Below the pieces are notes generated by a model, which saw only the letters and a list, made by a program, of their open reading frames with translations, did not search any database and was not told where the DNA came from. The position numbers and the translations under genes were made by a program. 64,000 nucleotides of DNA from Pseudomonadota bacterium (GTDB lineage Bacteria; Pseudomonadota; Gammaproteobacteria; Burkholderiales; Burkholderiaceae_F). Positions 44,874 to 54,671 of this stretch are shown piece after piece (position 1 is the first letter of the stretch; each line of letters opens with the position of its first letter). Where the stretch lies: positions 62,001 to 126,000 of the forward strand of contig JAKBZN010000002.1 in the NCBI GenBank assembly GCA_021842465.1. The letters run 5' to 3'.

Positions 44874-46584
44874 TGGCAACTTCCTCCGCGGTTTCCTGTG
44901 ACGGATACACCGCCATTTTGAACGGCGCGACCCCGACGCGCTCCAGGGTATCGATGAATCGCTCGTCCGGGTTGCGCAGCGCCACGTACAGATCGAGGAG
45001 GGTGGCGACGACCCCGGGGACCTCCGAGGCGGCGAACGCCCGGCCGAGCACGGCGCCGATCCGGGTCGACGTTGGGTCGGCGCCGACCGTTCCGCCCAGG
45101 GTGACCTGATAGAACTCCTCGCCGTGCTTGTCCACGCCCAGGATGCCGATGTTGCCGACGTGGTGGTGTCCGCACGAGTTGATGCAGCCGGAAATGTTCA
45201 GGCTGACCTCTCCCAGGTCGTGCACGTAGTCGAGATCGTCGAAGCGGTCGCGGATCGCGGTGGCGATGGGAATCGACTTGGCGTTGGCGAGGGCGCAGAA
45301 GTCGCCGCCCGGGCAGCAGATGATGTCGGTGAGCGCCCCGATGTTCGGCGTCGCCAGTCCCCGCGCGCGCAGCGCCTCCCACAGCGCGAAGAGATCCTCC
45401 TGGGCAACGTCGGCGAGCACCAGGTTCTGTTCGTGGGTGACCCGCAGTTCGCCGAAGCTGTACGCGTCCGCCAGGTCGGCAATCGCGTCCATTTCCGCCG
45501 CATCCGCGTCTCCCGGCGCCTTGCCGTTGCGCTTGAGCGAGAGCGTGACCGAGGCGTAGCCGGGAACGCGATGTTCCCGTACGTTGCGGATGCGCCAGCG
45601 GGCGAAGCCCGGGTGTTGCGCGTCGAGTGCGCGCAGGGCTTCGACACCCGACTCGACGGCTTCGGCCGATTTCCGCTCGTAGCGGGGTGGCGCGAATCCT
45701 TCCGCGATGCGCGCCAGTTCCGCGTCCGTCGCGGTGCCCGGGCCGTTTTCCAGGTGTGCGAATTCGGCATCGACCTGGCGCGCGAATTCCTCCGCGCCCA
45801 GCGCGCGCACGAGGATCTTGATCCGCGCCTTGTAGGCGTTGTCGCGGCGGCCGTAGCGGTTGTAGACCCGCAACAGGGCTTCGGTGTAGGTGGTCAGGTG
45901 GCGCCACGACAGGCCGCGGCGCACGATGACGCCCAGGATCGGCGTCCGGCCGAGTCCGCCGCCGGCGAGCACGTCGGCGACGACCTCTCCCGCATCGTCG
46001 CGTCGCAGATAGAAACCCAGGTCGTGGACCGGCACGGCGGCGCGATCGGCTGGCGTGTCCCCCGTCGTGCCGCTGAATGCGATCTTGAACTTGCGCGGCA
46101 GGAACGAGAACTCCGGATGAAACGTCGACCACTGCCGCAACAGTTCGCAATACGGCCGCGGGTCGACCGTTTCGTCGGGCGCCACGCCCGCGAACGGATC
46201 GGTGGTGATGTTGCGCACGCAATTCCCCGAAGTCTGGATCGCGTGCATTTCGACCGACGCCAGGGCGGCGAGGATGTCGGGCACCTCTTCGAGTTTCACC
46301 CAGTTGAACTGGATGTTCTGGCGGGTGCTGAAATGCCCCGTGCCGCGATCCCAGGTACGGGCGATGTGCGCGAGCACGCGGAGCTGGTGCGCCGCGAGCA
46401 ACCCATACGGAATGGCGATGCGCAGCATCGGCGCGTGCCGCTGGATGTAGATGCCGTTCTGCAGCCGCAGCGGGCGCAGTTCGTCGTCGCTCAGCGCGCC
46501 GTCCTTCCAACGTTCCACTTGGTCGCGGAACTGCGCCACGCGCTCGTGCAGCATTTGCCGGTCGAATTCGGTATAGCGGTACAT
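44866..46584 (-). CDS. cysI: Sulfite (nitrite/sulfite-type) reductase hemoprotein
   Basis: 572 residues. Two nitrite/sulfite reductase repeats are visible; GHFSTRQNIQFNW and TSGNCVRNITTDPFAG belong to the first, and the siroheme-[4Fe-4S] cysteines are in DIICCPGGDFC and NISGCINSCGHHH. It reduces sulfite to sulfide. No CysJ flavoprotein gene lies in the window, so electrons may come from ferredoxin or an unlinked reductase. Siroheme would come through CobA and the CbiX-like protein. Confidence 0.93.
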   Translation of the reverse strand: MYRYTEFDRQMLHERVAQFRDQVERWKDGALSDDELRPLRLQNGIYIQRHAPMLRIAIPYGLLAAHQLRVLAHIARTWDRGTGHFSTRQNIQFNWVKLEEVPDILAALASVEMHAIQTSGNCVRNITTDPFAGVAPDETVDPRPYCELLRQWSTFHPEFSFLPRKFKIAFSGTTGDTPADRAAVPVHDLGFYLRRDDAGEVVADVLAGGGLGRTPILGVIVRRGLSWRHLTTYTEALLRVYNRYGRRDNAYKARIKILVRALGAEEFARQVDAEFAHLENGPGTATDAELARIAEGFAPPRYERKSAEAVESGVEALRALDAQHPGFARWRIRNVREHRVPGYASVTLSLKRNGKAPGDADAAEMDAIADLADAYSFGELRVTHEQNLVLADVAQEDLFALWEALRARGLATPNIGALTDIICCPGGDFCALANAKSIPIATAIRDRFDDLDYVHDLGEVSLNISGCINSCGHHHVGNIGILGVDKHGEEFYQVTLGGTVGADPTSTRIGAVLGRAFAASEVPGVVATLLDLYVALRNPDERFIDTLERVGVAPFKMAVYPSQETAEEVANV

Positions 46585-46603
46585 GATTGTCAGCGGGTTT
46601 CGT

Positions 46604-47440
46604 TCAAATCCAGAGTAGGCGGAGGCCGAGCAACAGCAGCATCGCCACCAATGTCCAGCGGAGCGCGCGCTCCGGCAGCCGGCTCGACAGGCCGGCGCCG
46701 AAGCGGATCGCGGGCAGGGAGCCGAGGAGCAGACCCAGCAGCATGGTGGCGTTCACGGTACCCAGGGCGGCATGCCCGAGCCCGGCGATCAGCGTGAGGG
46801 GCACCGCATGGGCGAGGTCCGCGGCGATCAACTGGCGCGCCGGAACGGCCGGATACAGGAAAAAGAGGGCGACGGTGCCGATGGCTCCGGCCCCGACCGA
46901 GGTGACGGTCACGAGCGCGCCGATCAGCGCGCCGACGGCGATCGTGGCGAGGGCGCGCCCCGAATCGGCGCCCGCCAGTGCATCGAGCGGCTGCCCCATC
47001 CCTGCCGCGGCCGCCGCGAGCGGCGCGGCGGCCGCGCGCAGGCCCAGCGACTGGATCTGGACGCGGAAGGCGAGGGCTCCGGCGGTGAGCAGCAACGCGG
47101 CGCCGAGGGCGGGCTGCACCACCGCCGCGTATTGGGCCGAATACGCGGCCGCGTCGGGATGCCATTGGTGGATCGCGAACAGGGTAGCCAAGGCCGCCGG
47201 GACCGATCCGGCGGCCATCCGCAGCGGGATCGCCCAGGGGACGATTCCCTTGCGCGCGTAGCTGCGGACGCCGGCGGATTTCGTGATCGCGGCGAACAGC
47301 AGGTCGGTGCCGACGGCCACTTGCGGAGGCACGCCGAGCAGCAGCGTGAGCAGGGGGGTCATGAGCGATCCGCCGCCGACGCCCGTGGCGCCGACGATGA
47401 ATCCGACCACCGCTCCGCTAAGGATGAACTGCAACAGCAC
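46604..47440 (-). CDS. TauE/SafE-family membrane permease
   Basis: 278 residues, about eight membrane helices. The opening GFIVGATGVGGGSLMTPLLTLLLGVPPQVAVGTDLL is the family signature. TauE/SafE proteins export sulfite or sulfoacetate or import sulfate. Its position 19 bases before cysI suggests it moves sulfate or sulfite for this pathway. Confidence 0.9.
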   Translation of the reverse strand: MLLQFILSGAVVGFIVGATGVGGGSLMTPLLTLLLGVPPQVAVGTDLLFAAITKSAGVRSYARKGIVPWAIPLRMAAGSVPAALATLFAIHQWHPDAAAYSAQYAAVVQPALGAALLLTAGALAFRVQIQSLGLRAAAAPLAAAAAGMGQPLDALAGADSGRALATIAVGALIGALVTVTSVGAGAIGTVALFFLYPAVPARQLIAADLAHAVPLTLIAGLGHAALGTVNATMLLGLLLGSLPAIRFGAGLSSRLPERALRWTLVAMLLLLGLRLLWI

Positions 47441-47595
47441 CGCGAATCTCCGTAATGAACCCGAAGGGTACGGACGGACGCGGCCGCGGGGAACGAAGCG
47501 ATTGCTATGCGGTTATGCGGTTACGGAATAACGGGAACAACCCCTTTCCCGCGCTCTCGGGGGGCGGGGGCGAGGGGCCAAACGCATGGCGCGGC

Positions 47596-48564
47596 TCAGG
47601 TCGCCGCCGCGCTCTCTACGGCGGCGGCGATGACGTCCGCCTGGGCCCGGATCGCCGTGGGTATGGGGATCCGCCCGTCCAGCACATCGCGCGTCCATCG
47701 CGCCGTGGCCACGGCATCCATTCCCGGCAATTCGAGGTCCGCCCGCGCGACCGATTCCCCTGTGAGGACCGTGGTGTGCGCGCCGCGGAACCAGCGTTCG
47801 ACGCTCTGGGGCCGGCGCGCGTTGACTACCGATTCCCCGTCGGTGGCGCGCATCGCCATCGCGTGCGTTCCGGTCGTGGCGAACAGTTCCGCCTTCATGT
47901 CGCGGAAATGCGGATGGGTGTAGCTCGTGATCAGCAGGCTGGCGCCTTCCACCGGGCAGATCAGCTTGGCGAGCGTGTGCCCGACGTTGCGGACACCCAG
48001 CAACCGGCGCAGGTCGATCAGCCGGGCGAGCGGCGGGCAGACCGACTCGAGGGTCAGCACGGCGGGCAGGCCGTCGCGCCGTCGCTGCACCGCGTCTTCG
48101 GGGGTCGCGCACTCCGGCACGCCCAGTTCGCGAAAGATTTCCTCGGTGGTGACGCGGCGGCGTCCCGCTTCGGGCTCGGACGGCTGGCCGTGGATCAGCA
48201 CCGGCGTGCCCTCGCGCGCGAGCAGCATGGCGAGCAGCGGCACGAGGTTGGCGATCGACCGTGCGCCGTTGTAACTGGGGATGACCACCCACCCGGGGTC
48301 TGCTGGCCCGGCGGCGCTTGGCACGCGGCGCAGGGTGGGTCCCACCGCGTCGAGGAATCCGGCGATTTCCGCCGCCTCCTCGCCCTTCATGCGCAGGGCG
48401 ATGAGGACCGCGCCCAAGGCCAGGTCGCTCACCGCGCCGTCCAGAATGGCGGCCATCAGTTCGCGGGCGCGTTCGCGCGGCAGTCCGCGGGCGCCGTCCT
48501 TGCCGCGACCGATCTCCTTGAGATACGGGGCCACGGCGAACGGGGTCGGAACGGTCTGGGTCAT
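47596..48564 (-). CDS. ybiB: YbiB-family TrpD2-like protein
   Basis: 322 residues from ATG 48564. The anthranilate phosphoribosyltransferase-like fold is shown by VIPSYNGARSIANLVPLLA and GVRNVGHTLAKLICPV, but TrpD catalytic glycine motifs are changed, as in YbiB, which binds nucleic acids. Length equals E. coli YbiB (320). The gene lies between cbiX and tauE; the 155 bases to tauE hold no gene. Confidence 0.85.
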   Translation of the reverse strand: MTQTVPTPFAVAPYLKEIGRGKDGARGLPRERARELMAAILDGAVSDLALGAVLIALRMKGEEAAEIAGFLDAVGPTLRRVPSAAGPADPGWVVIPSYNGARSIANLVPLLAMLLAREGTPVLIHGQPSEPEAGRRRVTTEEIFRELGVPECATPEDAVQRRRDGLPAVLTLESVCPPLARLIDLRRLLGVRNVGHTLAKLICPVEGASLLITSYTHPHFRDMKAELFATTGTHAMAMRATDGESVVNARRPQSVERWFRGAHTTVLTGESVARADLELPGMDAVATARWTRDVLDGRIPIPTAIRAQADVIAAAVESAAAT

Positions 48565-48611
48565 GGCGTCGGCAGCGCTACGGTAGGGACCGCGGAACGT
48601 AGCAGGACCGT

Positions 48612-48992
48612 TCAGCCTGCGTCCATCCCCGCGATGGCTTGGGCCAGGAAGGTGGTGATCCCGGGCAGTTCCGACAGCACTGGCAGCACCTGAATCTCGA
48701 CCGCCGGGTGCGCCCGCTGAAAGGCCTCCAGGATCGCGGGCAGATCGTCCAGGATATGGCCGCCCCGCGCCCAGAAGACCGGTGCCACTGCGATCCGCCG
48801 TTTTCCCGATGCGGCGAGGACGGCCAGCGATTCTTCGAGGGTGGGAGGCTGCAGTTCCAGGTAGGCGATCGGCACCGCGAGGTTCGGGTGGGACCGCAGG
48901 AGTTCCGCCTGCAGACGGCGCAGCGGCTCGGACCACACGGCGCCGCGGGAGCCGTGGGCAAACAGAACGATTGCATCGCGGTCCAGGGGCAT
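48612..48992 (-). CDS. cbiX: CbiX/SirB-like sirohydrochlorin chelatase
   Basis: 126 residues, the small homodimeric form. The metal-binding histidine lies in VLFAHGSRGAVW, and a second conserved segment is VAPVFWARGGHILDDLP. It inserts iron or cobalt into sirohydrochlorin; next to the sulfite reductase operon the likely product is siroheme. It is probably the first gene of the minus-strand sulfate cluster. Confidence 0.9.
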   Translation of the reverse strand: MPLDRDAIVLFAHGSRGAVWSEPLRRLQAELLRSHPNLAVPIAYLELQPPTLEESLAVLAASGKRRIAVAPVFWARGGHILDDLPAILEAFQRAHPAVEIQVLPVLSELPGITTFLAQAIAGMDAG

Positions 48993-49054
48993 GACGTGTC
49001 TCCGCAGGGGCGTGCCGACTTTCTCTTTCTAACTAACGGGTCCGGTAAGGTCGA

Positions 49055-49070
49055 TGGCACCGGGGTTGCC
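49055..49070 (+). promoter_or_regulatory. Sigma-54-like -24/-12 sequence upstream of ssb
   Basis: TGGCACCGGGGTTGCC has GG (49056-49057) and GC (49068-49069) ten bases apart and fits the TGGCAC-N5-TTGC consensus. It lies 57 bases before the ssb start. Control of ssb by sigma-54 would be unexpected, so this could be a chance match. Confidence 0.35.
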
Positions 49071-49126
49071 GTATTATCGCCGGATGCGGAGCGCTGCGGC
49101 GCTCGGGACGAAATTGGAGAACAGCG

Positions 49127-49609
49127 ATGGCATCGGTGAACAAGGTGATTCTGGTCGGCAATCTCGGCCGCGATCCGGAGGTGCGGTACAGCCCGGACGG
49201 GGCGGCAATGGCCAATATTTCCGTCGCCACGACGTCGCAATGGAAGGACAAGAACACCGGCGAGAAGCGCGAAGAGACCGAATGGCATCGCGTTTCGTTT
49301 TTCGGCCGCTTGGCGGAGATCGCTGGCGAGTATCTCCGGAAGGGCTCGTCGGTGTACATCGAGGGCCGTCTGCGGACGCGCAAGTGGCAGGACAAGGAAA
49401 GCGGCCAGGATCGCTACAGCACGGAAATCGTCGCCGACGTGATGCAGATGCTCGGCGGCCGCTCGGGCGGCGGTGGCGCGCCGATGGACGATGAACCGCG
49501 CGCTGCGCGCGCCCCAGCCTCGGCGTCCCGCCAGGCGGCCCGGCCAGCCAGCCGCGAATCCGAGCCGGCGGGCGGAGTGGCCGAACTCGACGACGACATT
49601 CCGTTCTAG
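49127..49609 (+). CDS. ssb: Single-stranded DNA-binding protein
   Basis: 160 residues. An OB fold ([59 protein letters not shown]) precedes a glycine/alanine-rich linker and the acidic tip DDDIPF that binds partner proteins. It is the last core gene before the mobile island. Confidence 0.97.
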   Translation: MASVNKVILVGNLGRDPEVRYSPDGAAMANISVATTSQWKDKNTGEKREETEWHRVSFFGRLAEIAGEYLRKGSSVYIEGRLRTRKWQDKESGQDRYSTEIVADVMQMLGGRSGGGGAPMDDEPRAARAPASASRQAARPASRESEPAGGVAELDDDIPF

Positions 49610-49644
49610 CGAACACTTATTTCTAGGTGTTGAGTAAGCCCCGC

Positions 49645-49679
49645 AGAAGGTCCTGTTTTTACAGGGCCTTCTTTTTTTT
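49645..49679 (+). terminator. Rho-independent terminator of ssb
   Basis: AGAAGGTCCTGT (49645-49656) pairs with ACAGGGCCTTCT (49661-49672) around a TTTT loop, with one mismatched pair, and a run of eight T follows. The island begins directly after it. Confidence 0.9.
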
Positions 49680-49688
49680 ATGCCTTTC

Positions 49689-49716
49689 TTGACTGTTGAA
49701 AAAGATTGTTTATAGT
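49689..49716 (+). promoter_or_regulatory. Sigma-70 promoter of the recombinase operon
   Basis: TTGACT (49689-49694), a 16-base spacer and TATAGT (49711-49716) match the consensus well. The GTG start of the first recombinase lies 36 bases downstream with AAAGGA before it. The AT-rich composition contrasts with the chromosome just upstream. Confidence 0.65.
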
Positions 49717-49751
49717 TGTGCACTTGTCCGATTCGTAGATAAAGGACGTCG

Positions 49752-51077
49752 GTGCCTCGACTTTCCATTCATGTGCTGCCCGGCGGCGAGCGGGCGCCGA
49801 TGCTCCATGACGATCATGGGCTGCCGCTCTTCTACCCGACACTCTTCGCAACCACGCAGCTTCGCAATGCCGGGGCTGCGGTCAATACGATCCGTAACAA
49901 GCTGGCTGATGTCGAGGTGCTCCTGCATTGGGAGCGACAGCACGGTCGAGACTTGATCTCGGAGTTCGCCCAAGGCAACTTTCTCTCTGTGGCAGATGTC
50001 GTGTCGCTACGCGACTTCGCCAAACTCAACATGCGCGGCCAGTTGCCGGATTCGAGCAAGGCAGGCACCTCCAAGGGCGGAGTCACATATTTCTTGGAGT
50101 CAAAGGTTGCGTCCAGTCATGCGCAGGCAGCGGTCGGCGGGCAGCAGCACTACAACCGAATCAGCACGCTTGCCGACTACCTGGAGTTCACCGCCGCCGT
50201 GGTGACCCAGCACCGGAACTCGCCCCAAATTGCGCAAGACATCGAGCGCATGGCGAGAACCATCCGAAAGCACCGCCCGCGTGGCCTGGCATCGGGGCGC
50301 AATGAGGACCTTGATCTGCGCTCGCCACCGTCCGAATTGGTTGATCGCTTCATGTCCGTTGGCGCGGAGGATTCTTCAGAGAACCCATTCCTGAGTCCCG
50401 ATGTGCGGTTGCGCAATGCCATCATTTTCGGATTGCTGCGGCACACAGGCATGCGCCGAGGCGAGCTTCTGAGCCTGCGCCTCGATCAGCTTGATCTCGG
50501 CCATGAACCGCAGGTCTGGGTGCGCCGCAATCAGGACGACATCAACGACTCGCGGCGCTACCAACCCGCATCGAAGACCAAGGAGCGGTTACTGCCCCTC
50601 CCGCTATCGTTGGCCGAGCAGATTCAGCGCTACATCATGCAGGTGCGGCCCAAGATTGCTCCCGCGCGTCGGCACCCCTACCTGCTCGTGACGCATCGCA
50701 AGGGGGCAACCTGGGGAAAGCCCCTCACCCTCTCCGCGCTCAGCAGCCAAATTTTTGTGCGCATGCGAATGGTCGACCCGGCATTTATCCAAATCCATCC
50801 GCATGCCTTTAGACACCATTTCAACTATGAGCTGTCTGCCACCATTGATGCGCAGAATGCCAAAGCGGTGGGAGCGACCAATGGGCTGGGGATCGCACGC
50901 ATCAGTGAGGCACGTGAACTGGACGTTCGGGCGTTCCTGAACGGACATCGCAGCAATGCCTCGGGGGCCGCCTATAACCGGCGGCACATCCGCGAAACCA
51001 GCGATAAGGCTATTCGGCAGGTACAGGCTGAGCTGATGCGCAGCCAGCAGACCAAGGAAGACAAGAATGAGTCCTAA
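49752..51077 (+). CDS. ginA: Tyrosine recombinase GinA-like
   Basis: 441 residues from GTG 49752 (AAGGA seven bases upstream). The catalytic domain is C-terminal: RHTGMRRGELLSL (first Arg), HPHAFRHHFNYEL (His-x-x-Arg) and NASGAAYNRRHIRE (Tyr). The N-terminal ~190 residues form the arm/core-binding region. It is the first of three recombinases in an overlapping array, the arrangement that defines GInt islands (ginABCD). It overlaps the next gene by 11 bases. Confidence 0.85.
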   Translation: MPRLSIHVLPGGERAPMLHDDHGLPLFYPTLFATTQLRNAGAAVNTIRNKLADVEVLLHWERQHGRDLISEFAQGNFLSVADVVSLRDFAKLNMRGQLPDSSKAGTSKGGVTYFLESKVASSHAQAAVGGQQHYNRISTLADYLEFTAAVVTQHRNSPQIAQDIERMARTIRKHRPRGLASGRNEDLDLRSPPSELVDRFMSVGAEDSSENPFLSPDVRLRNAIIFGLLRHTGMRRGELLSLRLDQLDLGHEPQVWVRRNQDDINDSRRYQPASKTKERLLPLPLSLAEQIQRYIMQVRPKIAPARRHPYLLVTHRKGATWGKPLTLSALSSQIFVRMRMVDPAFIQIHPHAFRHHFNYELSATIDAQNAKAVGATNGLGIARISEARELDVRAFLNGHRSNASGAAYNRRHIRETSDKAIRQVQAELMRSQQTKEDKNES

Positions 51078-52638
51078 AGCCCAGAAGGCCAGGAGGGACG
51101 CACCCCTCTTATCTACATCGAAAGACGGATACCAGTTTGATCCAAATGACAACCATTGGAAGCTGAACAAGGATGTGACGATTTCGCTTGTCCTTCCTGA
51201 TCGGCTGGACAACGACACCGAGAGGGGATTCCGCGCAACTTTGCAACGCTATGCCGAGGAGGCGTCGGCTCGGCACACGCGCAACATGGAGACGCGCTTC
51301 AAGCGTTACTTGCGCGACACGGGCGCATCGCGTGTCACGCCGACGGATCTGATGAACTGGCGCGCCCTGCTAGGTCAGGACGAGCAATGGCAGTTGGGAG
51401 GTCTCAAGGGCTTTCTCCTGGCTTGGCACGATTATGGTTTCGATGGTATTTCCAACGACGTTGTGGACCTCCTTCAGGGCTGGCGGATTCAGGGGAATGA
51501 AAAGGGCGCTGCCGTGGCGAGCGGCTGTCCTGAAACGGGGCCTTACACCGATCTTGAAATCGCCGCACTGTTGGACTGGGCCAACATGGCTGTTGCAAAT
51601 CAGACCCTGGCGTTCGAAGACTATGCCTATTTGCTTGTGCTGGCGATGACCGCCCGGCGCCCGGTTCAGATCGCCGCACTCCGAGGCAAAGACTTGATCC
51701 AGCAGACGTCGAGAGGCGTGCAGCAATTCAGGCTCAACTGTCCGCGAGCCAAACAACGGCGAACCCGCTTTCGAGGGAGCTTCCGGGCGTTGGCTACCAT
51801 AGAAGATCTGTATCTGGTGCTGCAGCAACAGCACCGCCAATCAGTGATCGCGGTAGAACATGCAATCGGCGCACACCTCGATCCTGACCTTGCTGCGGAA
51901 GTCCCGATCTTCATCAACCGACAGGTGCTCAAGCACCTCATGGATGTAGCGGATCTCAAAAAAATCCTGTTTGGATCGGCACCTGACCAACTGCACGCAA
52001 CCACCACGTGGCTCGCTGGATGCCTGCAACGCTGCGCCAGGGCATCGACGGCACGGTCGGAGCGCACTGGCGAATTCATCCGCCTCTCGGCAACGCGCTT
52101 CCGGCACACACGGGGCACCAAACTCCGCCGCGAGGGGTTTGGCCCGTTCGTCATCGCCGAACTGCTGGATCACTCCGATATCCAGAACGTCAAGGTTTAT
52201 ACCGAAAACACCGCACAGGAAGCTGTGATCATCGATGAGCTAATCGGCCCCCAGCTCGCGCCCTTTGCTCAGGCCTGCCTGGGCAGGCTTGTCAAGTCTG
52301 AACGCGACGCCATTCGTGGGGACGATCCGAGAAGTCGTGTGCCCAATGATCGACAGCACCCTGTGGGGACGTGTGGCAACTATGGGTTTTGCGCTAGTGG
52401 CTATCGAGCGTGCTACACCTGCTATCACTTTCAGCCCTGGATTGATGGACCTCATGAAGAGGTGCTTGCAAACTTATACGGTGAGAAGGAACGCGCCAGG
52501 GCTGCTGGGTGTGCGGACGTGGTGGTCAATGCCAACGACCAGCTGATTCTCGCAGTCGAGCACTGCGTCCTGCTGTGTCGACAGGCCAAAAGCGCCACCC
52601 CCAATGCTCTGACGCTTGAAGGAGCTCAATATGGGTGA
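51067..52638 (+). CDS. ginB: Tyrosine recombinase GinB-like
   Basis: 523 residues. Catalytic segments are LAMTARRPVQIAALRG, SATRFRHTRGTKLRR and DIQNVKVYTENTA (Tyr). Downstream of the catalytic tyrosine is a cysteine cluster (GTCGNYGFCASGYRACYTCYHF, residues ~436-458) that could bind zinc. All three recombinases are likely needed together for excision and integration. Codon use is visibly less GC-rich than in the chromosomal genes. Confidence 0.85.
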   Translation: MSPKAQKARRDAPLLSTSKDGYQFDPNDNHWKLNKDVTISLVLPDRLDNDTERGFRATLQRYAEEASARHTRNMETRFKRYLRDTGASRVTPTDLMNWRALLGQDEQWQLGGLKGFLLAWHDYGFDGISNDVVDLLQGWRIQGNEKGAAVASGCPETGPYTDLEIAALLDWANMAVANQTLAFEDYAYLLVLAMTARRPVQIAALRGKDLIQQTSRGVQQFRLNCPRAKQRRTRFRGSFRALATIEDLYLVLQQQHRQSVIAVEHAIGAHLDPDLAAEVPIFINRQVLKHLMDVADLKKILFGSAPDQLHATTTWLAGCLQRCARASTARSERTGEFIRLSATRFRHTRGTKLRREGFGPFVIAELLDHSDIQNVKVYTENTAQEAVIIDELIGPQLAPFAQACLGRLVKSERDAIRGDDPRSRVPNDRQHPVGTCGNYGFCASGYRACYTCYHFQPWIDGPHEEVLANLYGEKERARAAGCADVVVNANDQLILAVEHCVLLCRQAKSATPNALTLEGAQYG

Positions 52639-54667
52639 ACTCGTCCAATTCGTGCCGCGCGCCGAGCGCGACGCTAAGGCGAATCTGGACGAGTTCATTC
52701 GCTTGGCCAGGGATGAGTTGACGGCCTTCGGTGCTGGAGTCGCATGGGATAGTGATCGGTGGGAGCAGAACGGGACGGTTGTTGTCTTCGCGACCAAAAC
52801 AGCCCCACTGGGTGCATATTCCTTCACGCCGATGGCAGAGCCCTTCAAGGACTTCGCTAAAGCGTATGTCCGTTATCGCTACAGCCACCGACCAACGAAA
52901 GAGGTCGCGGCTTTGATTCAGGCGCTCCGCTGCGTGGAGGCCGGCCTCCTCACCGCATCTGGCACTGCCGAAATCGTGAGGCTGAATGGCGCCGTAATGG
53001 ATGTTTGCGCCGAAAAGTGCCGGGAGTTCTATACAAGTGATGATGTGCGATGCAATACGGGACGGCAGATTCAAAAGCTCTTCGATTTTCTACGCGAAAA
53101 GAACCTGGTGCCCTCGCTGCCGGCATGGCGCTCCCCTTTCAAAAAGCCGGTGATCCTCACTGAGGATCTAGGGTCTGCCGGGCAAGCCCACCGCGCATTC
53201 AAGCTACCGACGAACGCGACGATGTTGTTAGTCGCCGATTTGTTTGCGCAGGCGAACGATACGGAAAGCCGCTATTTTTCTTCGATCCTCATCTTGCTGA
53301 TGGCGACACCGAGTCGTATCTCCGAGGTTCTACGGCTGCCAATCGACTGCATTCAATGGGAAACGGACGAGGCTGGTGTGCAGCAAATGTATCTACGTTG
53401 GCGCGCAGCGAAGGGCAAGGGGCCGATGAAAAAGTGGGTCCTGCCTGTGATGCAGGATGTGGTCAAGGAAGCCGTTCAGCGGCTGCTGGAAATTGGCGCA
53501 CCTGCGCGGGATGCCGCACGTTTCGCATTTGAGAATCCTGGGCGGTTCATGCGACACGAGGATTGCATCGCCGACCCTGACGCCGAGCCCACCCGCACCC
53601 TCTTTCCGGATGAATTCTGCGCGGCAATTGGGGTGAAGGGCTGGGGTTCTGGCCGACTGTCGGATGGGTCGGCAGCCTGGACACGGGTCGTGGCGGAGAA
53701 GGGCTTCATGCATCTCATTGATCAAGGCGCCACGAGCTATCGCGATCTCGCCAATTATGTGCTGCAGACCTATGGTGGGACTTATTGGCCTTATATCGAT
53801 CCCGAGCAAACCGTGAAGACATGGGATGCGCTTTGCTTGCACAGAGACCGCGAATTTCACAAAGAGTTTTCGGTCAAGAATGTTTCTTGGCGATTGCCGA
53901 CTGCGAATGATGTTAATGCGCGCCTTAGCCCAGAAAAAGGGCTATCAATTTTTGACCGAGTGGGGTTCAAAAACCCCGATGGAACCAGCATCAAGCTGAC
54001 CACCCATCAGCTCAGGCATTGGCTCAGCACCATGTCGGAGCGCGCAGGCATGGACGATTTCACGCTGGCACAGTGGGCTGGCCGTGCACGGGTTGCGGAC
54101 AATCGGCACTATGATCACCGCACCGCTGAGGAACGCTTGCAGGCGGCAAGAGACCTGGTTCCCGTCGAGCGTCCATCTCTGCTAGAGCGCTTCAAGGCGC
54201 GCCAACCTGTCACCTATCAGGAACTTGGCGTAGATCGACTCGGCACAGCCAAAGCCACGCTCTATGGCATGTGTGTTCACGACTATGCAATGGCTCCCTG
54301 CCAAAAGCAGCGCGAGTGCATGACCTGTAAAGAGCATGTGTGCTTCAAGGGGGATCACGTCACTCTAGAGCGCCTGCTGATTCTTGAAACTCAGACAGAA
54401 CTGCTCCTCGAAAAAGCCCAGCAGGCACACCGCGACGGCGACTTTGGTGCCGACCGCTGGGTTGACAACCACAAGTGGAAGCTCGCGCATGTCAGAACCA
54501 TGAGGATGGCACTACAGAACCCGCAGATCCCTGATGGGGCGATTCTGAGAATCCCCGAAGGACATGATCCATCCGCGGTTCGCCGTGCGCTGATGGACCT
54601 CGGCATAGAGAACCAGCCTGGAACCGGGTTTCCCCGGATTTCGATCGCTCCTTTGGCGCTGGACTGA
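52631..54667 (+). CDS. ginC: Tyrosine recombinase GinC-like
   Basis: 678 residues from ATG 52631, with AAGGAG six bases upstream; it overlaps ginB by 8 bases. Catalytic segments are LMATPSRISEVLRLP, TTHQLRHWLSTM and VADNRHYDHRTAEE (Tyr). Another cysteine cluster (MCVHDYAMAPCQKQRECMTCKEHVC region, residues ~545-570) follows, and the C-terminal ~100 residues are helical. The large size is typical of the third recombinase of such arrays. Confidence 0.85.
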   Translation: MGELVQFVPRAERDAKANLDEFIRLARDELTAFGAGVAWDSDRWEQNGTVVVFATKTAPLGAYSFTPMAEPFKDFAKAYVRYRYSHRPTKEVAALIQALRCVEAGLLTASGTAEIVRLNGAVMDVCAEKCREFYTSDDVRCNTGRQIQKLFDFLREKNLVPSLPAWRSPFKKPVILTEDLGSAGQAHRAFKLPTNATMLLVADLFAQANDTESRYFSSILILLMATPSRISEVLRLPIDCIQWETDEAGVQQMYLRWRAAKGKGPMKKWVLPVMQDVVKEAVQRLLEIGAPARDAARFAFENPGRFMRHEDCIADPDAEPTRTLFPDEFCAAIGVKGWGSGRLSDGSAAWTRVVAEKGFMHLIDQGATSYRDLANYVLQTYGGTYWPYIDPEQTVKTWDALCLHRDREFHKEFSVKNVSWRLPTANDVNARLSPEKGLSIFDRVGFKNPDGTSIKLTTHQLRHWLSTMSERAGMDDFTLAQWAGRARVADNRHYDHRTAEERLQAARDLVPVERPSLLERFKARQPVTYQELGVDRLGTAKATLYGMCVHDYAMAPCQKQRECMTCKEHVCFKGDHVTLERLLILETQTELLLEKAQQAHRDGDFGADRWVDNHKWKLAHVRTMRMALQNPQIPDGAILRIPEGHDPSAVRRALMDLGIENQPGTGFPRISIAPLALD

Positions 54668-54671
54668 ATAT

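Noticed and set aside
43757-46510. 917-codon minus-strand frame over the cys genes
   Set aside because: Arginine-rich shadow of cysI, DUF934 and cysH, which carry all conserved motifs in other frames.
49752-54667. RIT element or Tn554
   Set aside because: RIT recombinases are shorter and lack a fourth gene; Tn554 has two recombinases plus tnpC. Three large recombinases with a small coiled-coil gene fit GInt better, although sequence similarity to Tn554-type enzymes is possible.
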